Positions 33,569-41,974 of a stretch of 64,000 nt of DNA are shown piece after piece; position 1 is the stretch's first letter; every line of letters starts with the position of its first letter. The notes below the pieces were generated by a model that did not search any database, was not told the DNA's origin, and worked only from the letters and a program-made list of their open reading frames with translations. A program made the translations under genes and the position numbers. The stretch is from positions 308,201 through 372,200 of the forward strand of contig JAHJUE010000010.1 of assembly GCA_018829205.1 (NCBI GenBank). The letters are read 5' to 3'. The stretch comes from Bacteroidota bacterium (GTDB lineage: Bacteria; Bacteroidota; Ignavibacteria; Ignavibacteriales; Melioribacteraceae).

Positions 33569-35734
33569 ATGACCGGACAAAAAATTAAAATCTTATTTAT
33601 TGGTATTACAATTGTGTTTTTTATTGCCGCTTCCCCTCTCCCCGTAAAAGAAGGCATGTTCCCTCTAAGTCAATTAGGCAAAATAGACCTTGTTGAAGCA
33701 GGACTAAAATTAAGCCCCGCGGATATTTACAATACCGAGGGAATTAGTTTGATTGACGCGCTTGTTGATGTCGACGGATGTACCGGTTCTTTTGTATCCG
33801 ACGAAGGACTTGTTCTTACAAATCATCATTGCGCTACTTCATCCCTTGTAGGGGCCAGCAGCGTTGAATCAAATTATGTGGTAAACGGATTTCTCGCAAA
33901 GTCAAAAGGAGAGGAAATTTCCGTTGATAAAGTTTTCAGAGTTATGGAATCGTATAATGATGTTTCGGAAGAAATTCTTGACGAGATAAAAGACATAACA
34001 AATCTTGCCGAAAGAGATAAAAAAATAAAAGCGAAAATGAAGGAGTTGGGGAAAGAGAATACGGATCTTAAAAATTCAATTGAAGCGGAAGTATCCGAAA
34101 TGTTTCCCGGACAAACGTATGTATTGTTTAAATATAGACTTCTGAAAGATATCCGTTTAGTTTACGCCCCTCCTAAATCAGTTGGTAATTTCGGAGGCGA
34201 AACTGATAACTGGACATGGCCACGTCATACCGGGGATTTTTCATTTTTCAGATGTTACGTTGCGCCAGATGGAAGCGCGGCCGAATATTCGAAAGATAAT
34301 GTGCCTTATAAACCAAAAAAAGTTTTAAAGATAAGCCAAAATGGAGTGGATGAAGGGGATTTTGTGTTTATTCTCGGTTATCCGGGCAGAACATTTAAAA
34401 ATATGCCTTCGCAGTTTATAATATATCAGAATGATTTTAACCATCCTTATATTATTGATCTTTATAACTGGATGATAGATAATATAGAAGAAATTACAGC
34501 CGGAGATACCGAAGCTGAAATCCGTTATGCGTCTCTATTAAGAAGTTTAAATAACGTAGAAAAAAAATACAGGGGTCAGTTAAAAGCTATAAGAAAAACA
34601 GGGCTTATTGATCAAAGACAGAACGAAGAGCGCAGTTTAATGAATTTCGTAAATTCAAATCCTGAACTCAAAAACGAGTATTCAAGTTTATTTGTTGATC
34701 TTGAATCGGTTTATGAAAAAAAATTCCAGTCGGCGCAAGAATCATTATGGATGAAAAATATTCTTAGATTTTCTAATTCAGTTAAAATAGCCGAGTTTAT
34801 TTTGGAAAATTCATATGAGATGCAGAAGCCTGATTCGCAAAGAGAAGAAAAATATAAAGACGAAAACATAGAAGAAACTATAGAAAAACTGCTTTCAAAA
34901 AGCGGTAAAATTGATGAAGGTTTTGAGATAATGTTTTTGGAAAAAATGATTTACGACGCGGCGGATTTTGAAGAGAATTCACGAATTAGGGCAGTTGATA
35001 AATTAATCGGGAAAAACCATCCTGATGATATTATCCCTGTTTTTACGGATGATAATATAAACGGATTTCCATTTGCCGAAAAAGATTATTTTTATTCGCT
35101 GCTTAAAAAAACTCCCCGCCAATTGGAAAGTTTGGAAGATCCGTTTTTAATGTTTGTTAACGATCTTTTAAAACAGAATAAAAATATTAAAGAAGAAGAA
35201 TCGGCAATTGACGGCGCGTTAAGCGAACTGCTTCCAAAATTTAATGAAATTAAAAGAATGAAATTTAATACTCAGTTTGTTCCCGACGCAAACGGAACCC
35301 TGCGTTTAACATACGGATATATTAAAGGTTATTCCCCTGCCGACGCGGTTTATTATTCCCCCTTTACAACATTAAACGGATTAATTGAAAAAAGTTTTGA
35401 AGAGGGAGATTACGAAGTACCCGAAAAAATTGTTGAGCTGTATAAGAATAAAGATTTCGGGAAATTTTATAATAAAAAATTAGGCGGTGTCCCCGTCGCA
35501 CTTTTATATAATACCGATACTACCGGCGGAAACAGCGGCAGCCCGGTAATGAACGCTTACGGCGAATTGATTGGATTAAACTTCGACCGCGCGTTCGAAG
35601 CTACAATTAATGATTATTCATGGGATGATTCCTACAGCCGGTCAATAGGCGTGGACATAAGATACATATTATGGTTCGCTCAAAAATACAGCGGCGCGGA
35701 TAATCTTTTAAAAGAAATGAATATTGAGTTATAA
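33569..35734 (+). CDS. S46 dipeptidyl peptidase, DPP11-like (Asp/Glu-specific)
   Basis: The protein has 721 residues, standard for family S46, with a signal peptide. The catalytic His lies in 'LVLTNHHCATSS', the Asp probably in 'PRHTGDFSFFRCY', and the Ser is Ser656 in 'TTGGNSGSPVMN'. Eighteen residues later is Arg674 in 'GLNFDRAFE'. In Porphyromonas DPP11 the equivalent Arg673 selects Asp or Glu at P1, whereas DPP7 has Gly there. The enzyme is thus predicted to remove acidic dipeptides from peptide N-termini in the periplasm, feeding peptide use. The mostly alpha-helical regulatory domain lies in the middle of the chain. A terminator follows. Confidence 0.92.
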   Translation: MTGQKIKILFIGITIVFFIAASPLPVKEGMFPLSQLGKIDLVEAGLKLSPADIYNTEGISLIDALVDVDGCTGSFVSDEGLVLTNHHCATSSLVGASSVESNYVVNGFLAKSKGEEISVDKVFRVMESYNDVSEEILDEIKDITNLAERDKKIKAKMKELGKENTDLKNSIEAEVSEMFPGQTYVLFKYRLLKDIRLVYAPPKSVGNFGGETDNWTWPRHTGDFSFFRCYVAPDGSAAEYSKDNVPYKPKKVLKISQNGVDEGDFVFILGYPGRTFKNMPSQFIIYQNDFNHPYIIDLYNWMIDNIEEITAGDTEAEIRYASLLRSLNNVEKKYRGQLKAIRKTGLIDQRQNEERSLMNFVNSNPELKNEYSSLFVDLESVYEKKFQSAQESLWMKNILRFSNSVKIAEFILENSYEMQKPDSQREEKYKDENIEETIEKLLSKSGKIDEGFEIMFLEKMIYDAADFEENSRIRAVDKLIGKNHPDDIIPVFTDDNINGFPFAEKDYFYSLLKKTPRQLESLEDPFLMFVNDLLKQNKNIKEEESAIDGALSELLPKFNEIKRMKFNTQFVPDANGTLRLTYGYIKGYSPADAVYYSPFTTLNGLIEKSFEEGDYEVPEKIVELYKNKDFGKFYNKKLGGVPVALLYNTDTTGGNSGSPVMNAYGELIGLNFDRAFEATINDYSWDDSYSRSIGVDIRYILWFAQKYSGADNLLKEMNIEL

Positions 35735-35747
35735 TAGTATTTATATT

Positions 35748-35795
35748 CTCCGTTTCTTTGTATTGGTAATTCGCTGCAGAGAAACGGAGTTTTAA
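35748..35795 (+). terminator. Probable terminator after the S46 peptidase
   Basis: CTCCGTTTCT (35748-35757) pairs perfectly with AGAAACGGAG (35780-35789) around a 22-base loop, followed by TTTTAATAAA. The T-run is short, so termination may be partial and the next gene could be read through. Confidence 0.65.
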
Positions 35796-35803
35796 TAAAA
35801 ATA

Positions 35804-36091
35804 ATGTCAATAAAGAAAAATAAAAATATTGCTCAGGTTAAATTGAGAAACCTGGGCCCGGTTTCTATTAAATGGCTGAATTCAATAGATGTTTATACAA
35901 AGGAAGATATAGAGAAACTCGGACCTATTGTAATTTACCACATGCTTAAAGCCAACGGTTATAATGTTAATGTACTTATGGTTTACGCTCTGCAGGGCGC
36001 AATTATGGATTGCCATTGGAACGAAATCCCTAAAGAAATAAAAGAAGAATTACAAAAAGAACTAAAAACCAATCCGCTTAAGTTTATTTAG
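35804..36091 (+). CDS. Stand-alone TfoX C-terminal-domain protein
   Basis: The protein has 95 residues: 'LRNLGPVSIKWLNSIDVYT', 'EDIEKLGPIVIYHMLKANG' and 'VYALQGAIMDCHWNEIP' form the complete TfoX/Sxy C-terminal domain, a helix-hairpin-helix-like fold. The N-terminal TfoX domain is absent, and no partner gene is seen next to it. In gammaproteobacteria full-length TfoX/Sxy promotes competence gene expression, but isolated C-terminal domains are common in other phyla and have no established role. The gene follows the peptidase terminator and precedes the 42-bp repeat array. Confidence 0.88.
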   Translation: MSIKKNKNIAQVKLRNLGPVSIKWLNSIDVYTKEDIEKLGPIVIYHMLKANGYNVNVLMVYALQGAIMDCHWNEIPKEIKEELQKELKTNPLKFI

Positions 36092-36130
36092 TTTTTTCTC
36101 CTACTGCCGTTCTTATAAAATTTAATAATT

Positions 36131-36550
36131 TTCCTATCCGGAAGTACCTCTTTGATTCTTTTTATATTTAATTTCATTTCCGGAAGTACAACTTTGATTC
36201 TTTTTGTATTTAATTTCCTGTCCGGAAGTACAACTTTGATTCTTTTTGTATTTAATTTCCTGTCCGGAAGTATTTTTTTGATTCTTTTTATATCTAATTT
36301 CCTGTCCGGAAGTACTTCTTTGATTCTTTTTGTATATAATTTCCTGTCCGGAAATACCTCTTTGATTCTTTTTGTATATTATTTCCTGTCCGGAAATACC
36401 TCTTTGATTCTTTTTATATATTTTTTCCTATCCGGAAGTGCCTCTTTGATTCTTTTTGTATATTATTTCCTGTCCGGAAGTACTTCTTTGATTCTTTTTG
36501 TATATTTTTTCCTGTCCGGAAGTGCCTTTTTGATTGTATTTGAATATAAT
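36131..36550. repeat. Tandem array of ten 42-bp repeats
   Basis: Ten uninterrupted units of exactly 42 bases are present, each with a CCGGAAGT-type core (CCGGAAAT in two). The cores begin at 36138, 36180, 36222, 36264, 36306, 36348, 36390, 36432, 36474 and 36516. Each unit also contains the palindrome TCCGGA and a conserved TTTGATT segment; the last unit is diverged after TTTGATT. A partial eleventh unit begins at 36551. There are no spacers. Units differ at about ten positions, mostly in the stretches between the core and TTTGATT and just after TTTTTGTAT. The array fills the space between the TfoX-domain gene and the transporter gene. A 14-residue hydrophobic repeat is encoded in one frame, but no good start precedes it. 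Confidence 0.95.
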
Positions 36551-36608
36551 TTCCTATTAAAACAGAATTCCCCGAAGCGGATAAACTGTATTTTATTATA
36601 TTTGTATT

Positions 36609-37280
36609 ATGGAAACAGCAATAGAAGAAAAGAAAATAAATGAGGGACAAAATTCCTCACTTTATAAAACCGCTACAATATTAGCGTTAATTACAATTTT
36701 CTATAATCTAATTGAAGGTAGCGTCTCGGTATTTTTGGGATTTGAGGATGAAACGTTATCCTTATTCGGATTCGGAGTAGATTCCTTTGTAGAAGTTATT
36801 TCCGGGATTGGCGTTCTGCATATGCTGCGCAGGATAAAACAGAATCAAGATACAACGAAGGATGAATTTGAAATTACCGCTTTAAAAATTACAGGTACGG
36901 CATTTTATATATTAACGGCAGGATTAGCGGTAACCGCTGTATTAAATTTTATTGTCGGGCATGAACCCGAAACAACATTTTGGGGAATTATAATTTCAGT
37001 TATTTCGATATTTACGATGTGGATATTAATTCATTATAAATTAAAAATTGGACGGGCTTTAAACTCTTCGGCAATAATTGCCGACGCCAACTGTACAAAA
37101 GCATGTTTATATCTTTCGGTGGTTTTATTAATTTCAAGCGCCGGGTATGAAATTACAGGCTTCGGCGGACTAGATTCAATAGGCGCGGTATTAATCGGTT
37201 ATTTCGCATTTAAAGAAGGGCGCGAATCATTCGAGAAAGCAAAAGGAAAAAGCTGCTCATGCGATGAGACTTGTCATTAA
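36609..37280 (+). CDS. CDF/TMEM163-like cation transporter with cysteine metal site
   Basis: The protein has 223 residues with about six membrane helices. It follows the cation diffusion facilitator plan but differs at the metal sites. The second helix has Asp58-x3-Glu62 in 'GFGVDSFVEVISG' instead of HxxxD. The fifth helix has Cys162-x3-Cys166 in 'ADANCTKACLYLS' where canonical CDF proteins have HxxxD. The C-terminus is short, lacks the cytoplasmic CDF domain and ends 'KGKSCSCDETCH'. These changes suggest a softer or different metal than zinc, for example copper, silver or cadmium, but that is inference. The 42-bp repeat array ends 58 bases upstream. Confidence 0.82.
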   Translation: METAIEEKKINEGQNSSLYKTATILALITIFYNLIEGSVSVFLGFEDETLSLFGFGVDSFVEVISGIGVLHMLRRIKQNQDTTKDEFEITALKITGTAFYILTAGLAVTAVLNFIVGHEPETTFWGIIISVISIFTMWILIHYKLKIGRALNSSAIIADANCTKACLYLSVVLLISSAGYEITGFGGLDSIGAVLIGYFAFKEGRESFEKAKGKSCSCDETCH

Positions 37281-37294
37281 ACAATCTTTATCTC

Positions 37295-37332
37295 GATCTT
37301 TATCTTGATCAATTTTAAAAGCGATAAAGATC
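37295..37332. terminator. Hairpin between convergent transporter and hutH genes
   Basis: GATCTTTATC (37295-37304) pairs with GATAAAGATC (37323-37332) around an 18-base loop that itself contains TTGATCAA. There is no T-run on either side, so it is a weak candidate for a bidirectional terminator. The whole 78-base spacer is rich in GATC-containing near-repeats. Confidence 0.4.
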
Positions 37333-37358
37333 AAGACCAAGATAATGATCGGGATTTA

Positions 37359-38924
37359 TTAGTTCAGCTTCACAACCTTTTCAACTTCTTTTAGCAGCTC
37401 ACCTGATTTAACAAGTGTTAAGACTTTTTGTATATCTTTATAAATTATTCTATCGTTTTTTAAAGGCGGAACGATTTTACGAATTGTACTATAAGCTATT
37501 CCCGTTCCTTTACCGCATTTAAGCGGTTTCAGGAACTCAATTCCCTGAGCTGCGCTCATTAATTCAATAGCTATAACTGTCTGAACATTTTTTAGTACCT
37601 GAAAACATTTTCTTGCCGAAATTGAACCCATTGAATTATGATCTTCCTGGTTGGCAGATGTCGGAATTGAATCAACGCTGGCAGGGTGCGAAAGAACTTT
37701 ATTCTCAGAGACTAACGATGCTGCGGTATATTGAGCTATCATTAAACCTGAATTAAGTCCCCCGTTAGCTGTTAAAAATCTGGGCAGCATACTTAAAGAT
37801 CCGTTTACAAGTCTTTCAATTCTTCTTTCGGCAACATTCGCTAATTCCGAAAGAGCAATAGCCATAAAATCCATTGCCAAAGCCATAGGCTGACCGTGAA
37901 AATTTCCCCCTTCAAGATGATCTCCCTGTTCGGGGAAAATAAGAGGATTATCATTCACCGAGTTTAATTCAATTTCTACACGCGAACAGACATAATCCAC
38001 GGCATCGCGCGAAGCGCCGTGAATCTGAGGGATACAGCGGGTTGAATATGAGTCCTGAACGCGCGGATCATTTTCCAAGTGTGATTTTCTAATCTCGCTG
38101 TCTTTAATTAATTTTAACATATTCTCGGCCGAGTTTAACTGCCCTTTAAAAGGCCTAAGTTCATGAAGTCTTTTATCGTAAGCTTTGTCGGTAGCGCGTA
38201 ATGCTTCGTGACTTAAAGCCGCGGAAGTATCGGCAAGTTTAACAAGTTTTTTCGCGTTAATGCAAATGTTTGCCGCGAATGCGGTCATCATCTGGGTTCC
38301 GTTTATTAATGCAAGTCCTTCTTTAGCGGCAAGTTTAACCGGTTTTAATTTATATTTTTTTAATCCCGCGGACGCAGAAATTATTCTAGTGTTTCTGGCG
38401 TTATCGTCATTTATATTTTTTACGAGCTGAATATATCCTTTACCAATCATAGCGAGAACCAAATGAGAAAGAGGCGCGAGATCGCCGCTTGAACCAACAG
38501 AGCCTTGCGACGGAATAACGGGAATAATATTATTATTAATCATATCGATCAACAATTCCAAAGTAGAAAGACGGATTCCCGAATGCCCTCTTGCCAAAGC
38601 GTTTACCCGGAGCAGCATCATTATTTTTACAATTAGCGGGGGAAGATTTTCACCTACGCCGGTTGAGTGACTTACAATTAAATTCTCCTGCAGCTTTTCA
38701 AGTTTTTCGTGCGAGATTTTTACATTAGCGAATTCTCCGAACCCGGTTGTAACTCCGTAAATTACCTTATCATTCTCCACCCATTTATCAACAAGAGCGC
38801 GGGCTTTATTTATTTTTTTCTTTGCGTCGGATGTTAAACTTACAACAGGTTTATCATTAAAAAAAAAATCGATCTGTTCAAGCGTTAAAGATTTTCCGTC
38901 AATTTTTAGATTTTTCGATTGCAT
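37359..38924 (-). CDS. hutH: Histidine ammonia-lyase with variant MIO triad
   Basis: The protein has 521 residues. The catalytic Tyr is in 'IYGVTTGFGEF', the specificity site reads 'NLIVSHSTGVGENLP' with Ser-His as in histidine ammonia-lyases, and 'QEDHNSMGS' carries the HAL-type Glu. The MIO cofactor normally forms from Ala-Ser-Gly, but here residues 145-147 in 'GSVGSSGDLAPLSH' are Ser-Ser-Gly. The enzyme converts histidine to urocanate and ammonia. The other hut genes are not in the window. The start lies 26 bases inside the 3' end of hflX, so the two are co-transcribed. Confidence 0.9.
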   Translation of the reverse strand: MQSKNLKIDGKSLTLEQIDFFFNDKPVVSLTSDAKKKINKARALVDKWVENDKVIYGVTTGFGEFANVKISHEKLEKLQENLIVSHSTGVGENLPPLIVKIMMLLRVNALARGHSGIRLSTLELLIDMINNNIIPVIPSQGSVGSSGDLAPLSHLVLAMIGKGYIQLVKNINDDNARNTRIISASAGLKKYKLKPVKLAAKEGLALINGTQMMTAFAANICINAKKLVKLADTSAALSHEALRATDKAYDKRLHELRPFKGQLNSAENMLKLIKDSEIRKSHLENDPRVQDSYSTRCIPQIHGASRDAVDYVCSRVEIELNSVNDNPLIFPEQGDHLEGGNFHGQPMALAMDFMAIALSELANVAERRIERLVNGSLSMLPRFLTANGGLNSGLMIAQYTAASLVSENKVLSHPASVDSIPTSANQEDHNSMGSISARKCFQVLKNVQTVIAIELMSAAQGIEFLKPLKCGKGTGIAYSTIRKIVPPLKNDRIIYKDIQKVLTLVKSGELLKEVEKVVKLN

Positions 38925-40179
38925 TTATCATACTCTGAATTTTGTTGTGATTTATATTGCTGGCATGATATGAGACTTCAACATATTCGTCGTTATATTC
39001 TGTTGAAATAACTTCGGCCAGCGAGTGAATTTGCGATACTATTCTTGAATCTTTTGCGTGGAGTTTTACCCTGTGAGTTACGTAATTTTGTTCATATATT
39101 TCTTCAAGTTTTTCTTTTAACTGCCCTATATTAATTCCGCGCTGCGCCGATAACAAAATACTTCCGGGAAATTTATTTCTTACATATTCAATTTTCTCTT
39201 TATTAATTAGCGCGTCGACTTTATTAAAAATATTAATACGTGTTTTTTTTCCGCAGCCTAATTCGTTTAATGTTTCATCAACAACGTACATATGATCTTC
39301 AAAATAGGGATGAGTAACGTCAACAACATGAAGTATTATATCTGCTTCACGCACAACATTAAGTGTACTTTTAAATGAGGCGACGAGATTGTGAGGGAGT
39401 TTTCTTATAAAACCTACTGTATCACTCAGCAATATCGTTTTGTTTTTTGCCAGTTCATAATTGCGTGTTGTCGAATCGAGCGTCGCGAACAGTTTATTTT
39501 CGGCAAGAACACCGGCATCGGTAAGAGTATTAAGCAGGGTTGATTTGCCTGCGTTTGTATATCCTACAAGCGAGGCTGTAACAAATTCCTTTCTGCGCAT
39601 GCTTTTGGTTTCATACTGAATTTCAATATTGTGTAGTTTTTCTTTTAATTTGCTTATACGCGTTCGTATTATTCTACGGTCTGTTTCTATCTGAGTTTCA
39701 CCGGGACCTTTTGTTCCTATACCGCCGTATTGTTTTGAAAGGTGTGTCCATGCTCGTGTTAGTCTGGGCAGCATATATTGAAGCTGGGCAAGTTCAACCT
39801 GGGTTTTCGCTTCGTTGGTTTTAGCGTGCGAAGCAAAGATATCAAGAATTAATCCGCTGCGGTCTAAAATTTTTCTTTCAAATAATTTTTCAAGATTTCT
39901 TACCTGAGTCTGCGTTAAGTCCTCGTCAAATATTACTAATTTAATATCGTTCAGTTCAATAAGTTCGGCAATTTCTTCCGCTTTTCCTTTACCAATAAAA
40001 AAAGCTGAATCGACTCTTTTTCTATCCTGTATTATTTTGAAGACCGTATCGGCGCCTGCGGTATCCGCCAGCATTTCCAGTTCATCAAGGTGTTCTTCAA
40101 GTTTTTCTTTTGAAATATCATTAGTTCTTACGCCAATAAGTATAGCCCTTTCGGGAGCGTTGTCTTTTATATCAATCAT
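38899..40179 (-). CDS. hflX: Ribosome-associated GTPase HflX
   Basis: The protein has 426 residues. An N-terminal HflX domain ('RAILIGVRTNDISKEKLEEH', 'FIGKGKAEEIAELIELND') precedes the coiled 'GGIGTKGPGETQIETDRRII' segment. The G domain has Walker A 'VGYTNAGKSTLLNTL', a G2/G3 region 'FATLDSTTRNYEL ... LLSDTVGFIRKLPH' and 'NIFNKVDAL'. HflX splits stalled or stressed ribosomes in other bacteria. It is the promoter-proximal gene with hutH downstream. A 600-base AT-rich spacer lies upstream. Confidence 0.95.
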   Translation of the reverse strand: MIDIKDNAPERAILIGVRTNDISKEKLEEHLDELEMLADTAGADTVFKIIQDRKRVDSAFFIGKGKAEEIAELIELNDIKLVIFDEDLTQTQVRNLEKLFERKILDRSGLILDIFASHAKTNEAKTQVELAQLQYMLPRLTRAWTHLSKQYGGIGTKGPGETQIETDRRIIRTRISKLKEKLHNIEIQYETKSMRRKEFVTASLVGYTNAGKSTLLNTLTDAGVLAENKLFATLDSTTRNYELAKNKTILLSDTVGFIRKLPHNLVASFKSTLNVVREADIILHVVDVTHPYFEDHMYVVDETLNELGCGKKTRINIFNKVDALINKEKIEYVRNKFPGSILLSAQRGINIGQLKEKLEEIYEQNYVTHRVKLHAKDSRIVSQIHSLAEVISTEYNDEYVEVSYHASNINHNKIQSMINAIEKSKN

Positions 40180-40780
40180 ATTAATTTTATAAATGGAAAA
40201 TTAGATTCGATAAACAGATTAAATCCTATATTCCAAAAACCGGAACCTTTCTTATAATTTTGTTAAACATAATTTAACTAATACAGCTTAAATCACCAGC
40301 AAACGTTACGCAAATAGACTGAACAAATATTAGTTGGTCAATCCTTTTTATGATTTTAAATCGATATGTAAAATTAGTCTATTTTAGACGCTCTTCAAAT
40401 TATTCTTTAAGAAAAAATTCAAACAGATATAAAAGTTTTTATGCGTAAATAGTTATAAATATATAAACGTATCGTAAAAATTAACGTCCCGGTTCAAGAA
40501 TTAAAAAACAAATTGCACGGAGCGTAACAAATAAATAGAAGAATATATTAATTTCGATTGGATCAATATAATAATGCTCTTTTTTATTTAATATAACATT
40601 CTACATATAATCAGTTTAAAATTTAAAATTTTAATTGAATTTCATCAATTTATTACTTTTATTTACGGTCGGATAGTCTAATGTTTATTTATATACTGTT
40701 GACATTTGGTTATTTGTCTATTTGTTTTATTGCGGCTGAATTTCTTTATAATGAATTTTTCATGCACGTATATTGATAAA
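40180..40780. other. AT-rich non-coding spacer between divergent hflX and the LytTR regulator
   Basis: No gene is supported in these 601 bases. A frame continuous with the regulator opens at 40706, but its 25 extra residues do not resemble a receiver domain start. There is a TTGACA at 40699-40704 without a convincing -10 at normal spacing. I see no tRNA, no stable hairpin and no repeat. It presumably holds promoters for both flanking genes. Confidence 0.6.
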
Positions 40781-41536
40781 ATGGCAAAAATTTTAATTAT
40801 TGATGATGAGAAAGATATCCGTGATGGTTTAGGAGCCGCTCTTGAACTTAATGGGTATAAAGTTTTTTACGCTGATAACGGTAAAAAAGGATTTGAGACC
40901 GCGGTTGAGATAAAACCTGATCTAATACTTTGCGATATTTTAATGCCTGTCAAAGACGGATATTGGGTTTTGGAAAATCTTAACAGCCATAACGAAATGT
41001 TTTCCGTCCCTTTTATTTTTATTTCAGCAAAAGCCGACCGCGACGATCTAAGAAAAGGAATGAACCTTGGCGCGGATGATTATATTACAAAACCCTTCAA
41101 AGTCGCCGACCTGCTTAAGGCCGTAGAAACAAGGCTGAATAAAAGAGCCGCAATCCAATCTATTATAAAACCAAACATTAATCATAATTCCAAACATGAT
41201 AATGAAAAGTTTATACTATTAAATACCGGGAAATTCATTGAACCTATACAAATAGAAACTATTGAATGTATTCTTGCTGAAAATGTACATTCTCAAATTT
41301 TTCTGAATGATAAAAAATTTATTACAATCCGTAAATCGCTTAACGATTGGCAAATTCTATTACCTGAAAATACCTTTATCCGCGTTCACCGGGGTGCGAT
41401 TGTAAATCTTAATTTTGTGAACTATATAGAAAAATGGTTTAATCAAACTCTGAAAATCAAAATGCGGAATTACGAAAAACCGATAACTATAAGCAGAAAT
41501 TACGCCTCATTATTAAGGGAAAAATTGATAATTTAA
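40781..41536 (+). CDS. LytTR-family response regulator
   Basis: The product has 251 residues from ATG 40781; the frame extends upstream but only this start gives the usual receiver opening 'MAKILIIDDEKDIRDG'. Phospho-Asp52 lies in 'LILCDILMPVKDG', and the conserved Thr/Ser and Lys positions are in 'PFIFISAKADRDD' and 'DDYITKPF'. The C-terminal third is a LytTR DNA-binding domain ('IETIECILAENVHSQIFL', 'FIRVHRGAIVNLNFVNYIE'). It should bind DNA when phosphorylated. No kinase gene is adjacent. It is flanked by long AT-rich spacers and precedes a chemoreceptor gene. Confidence 0.9.
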   Translation: MAKILIIDDEKDIRDGLGAALELNGYKVFYADNGKKGFETAVEIKPDLILCDILMPVKDGYWVLENLNSHNEMFSVPFIFISAKADRDDLRKGMNLGADDYITKPFKVADLLKAVETRLNKRAAIQSIIKPNINHNSKHDNEKFILLNTGKFIEPIQIETIECILAENVHSQIFLNDKKFITIRKSLNDWQILLPENTFIRVHRGAIVNLNFVNYIEKWFNQTLKIKMRNYEKPITISRNYASLLREKLII

Positions 41537-41974
41537 TTTTCCACAACACTTAATCCGCTCTCTTCTATAATACCAAAAATATATTCCTCTATAAGATTTA
41601 TTAATCTTTTTGATGAGTTTTATATCCAACGCGGGAATTATAGTACTTAATTCAGTTTATAATTTTCCAAATTAAGAACAGATACATTATTAAATATATT
41701 ATTATTTATTAATCTAGTGCTTAATTTTAAAATCAATTAGTCAGTTAATTGATTTACGCCAAAAATTCTACTTTTTAATAACTTAAACATCTACTCTCAT
41801 TTAAACTCATTTCACAACAAAATAAAGCTTTTTTATACCATAATTAAGTGCTTTGCAACTAGGCTATTTAAATAAATTAAATTAATTCGATAATTATCTC
41901 AGATTATAATTATGAATTTAAAATATTATTCAACTTAATACTAATGAAAGATTTACTAAAATTGCAGGTACAAA
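41537..41974. other. AT-rich spacer with a 10-bp inverted repeat
   Basis: No gene is supported in these 438 bases. AAATCAATTA (41730-41739) is matched perfectly by TAATTGATTT (41746-41755) with six bases between, about 220 bases before the chemoreceptor start. This is a plausible protein-binding dyad, though such sites are common by chance in AT-rich DNA. No terminator with a T-run is obvious after the LytTR gene. Confidence 0.5.

Noticed and set aside
36131..36550. CRISPR array
   Set aside because: The units abut directly with no unique spacers, and no cas genes are nearby. It is a simple tandem repeat.
36414..36650. A 78-residue minus-strand gene in the repeat array
   Set aside because: It covers the array and the start of the transporter gene; its repeated basic sequence is only the reverse reading of the 42-bp unit.
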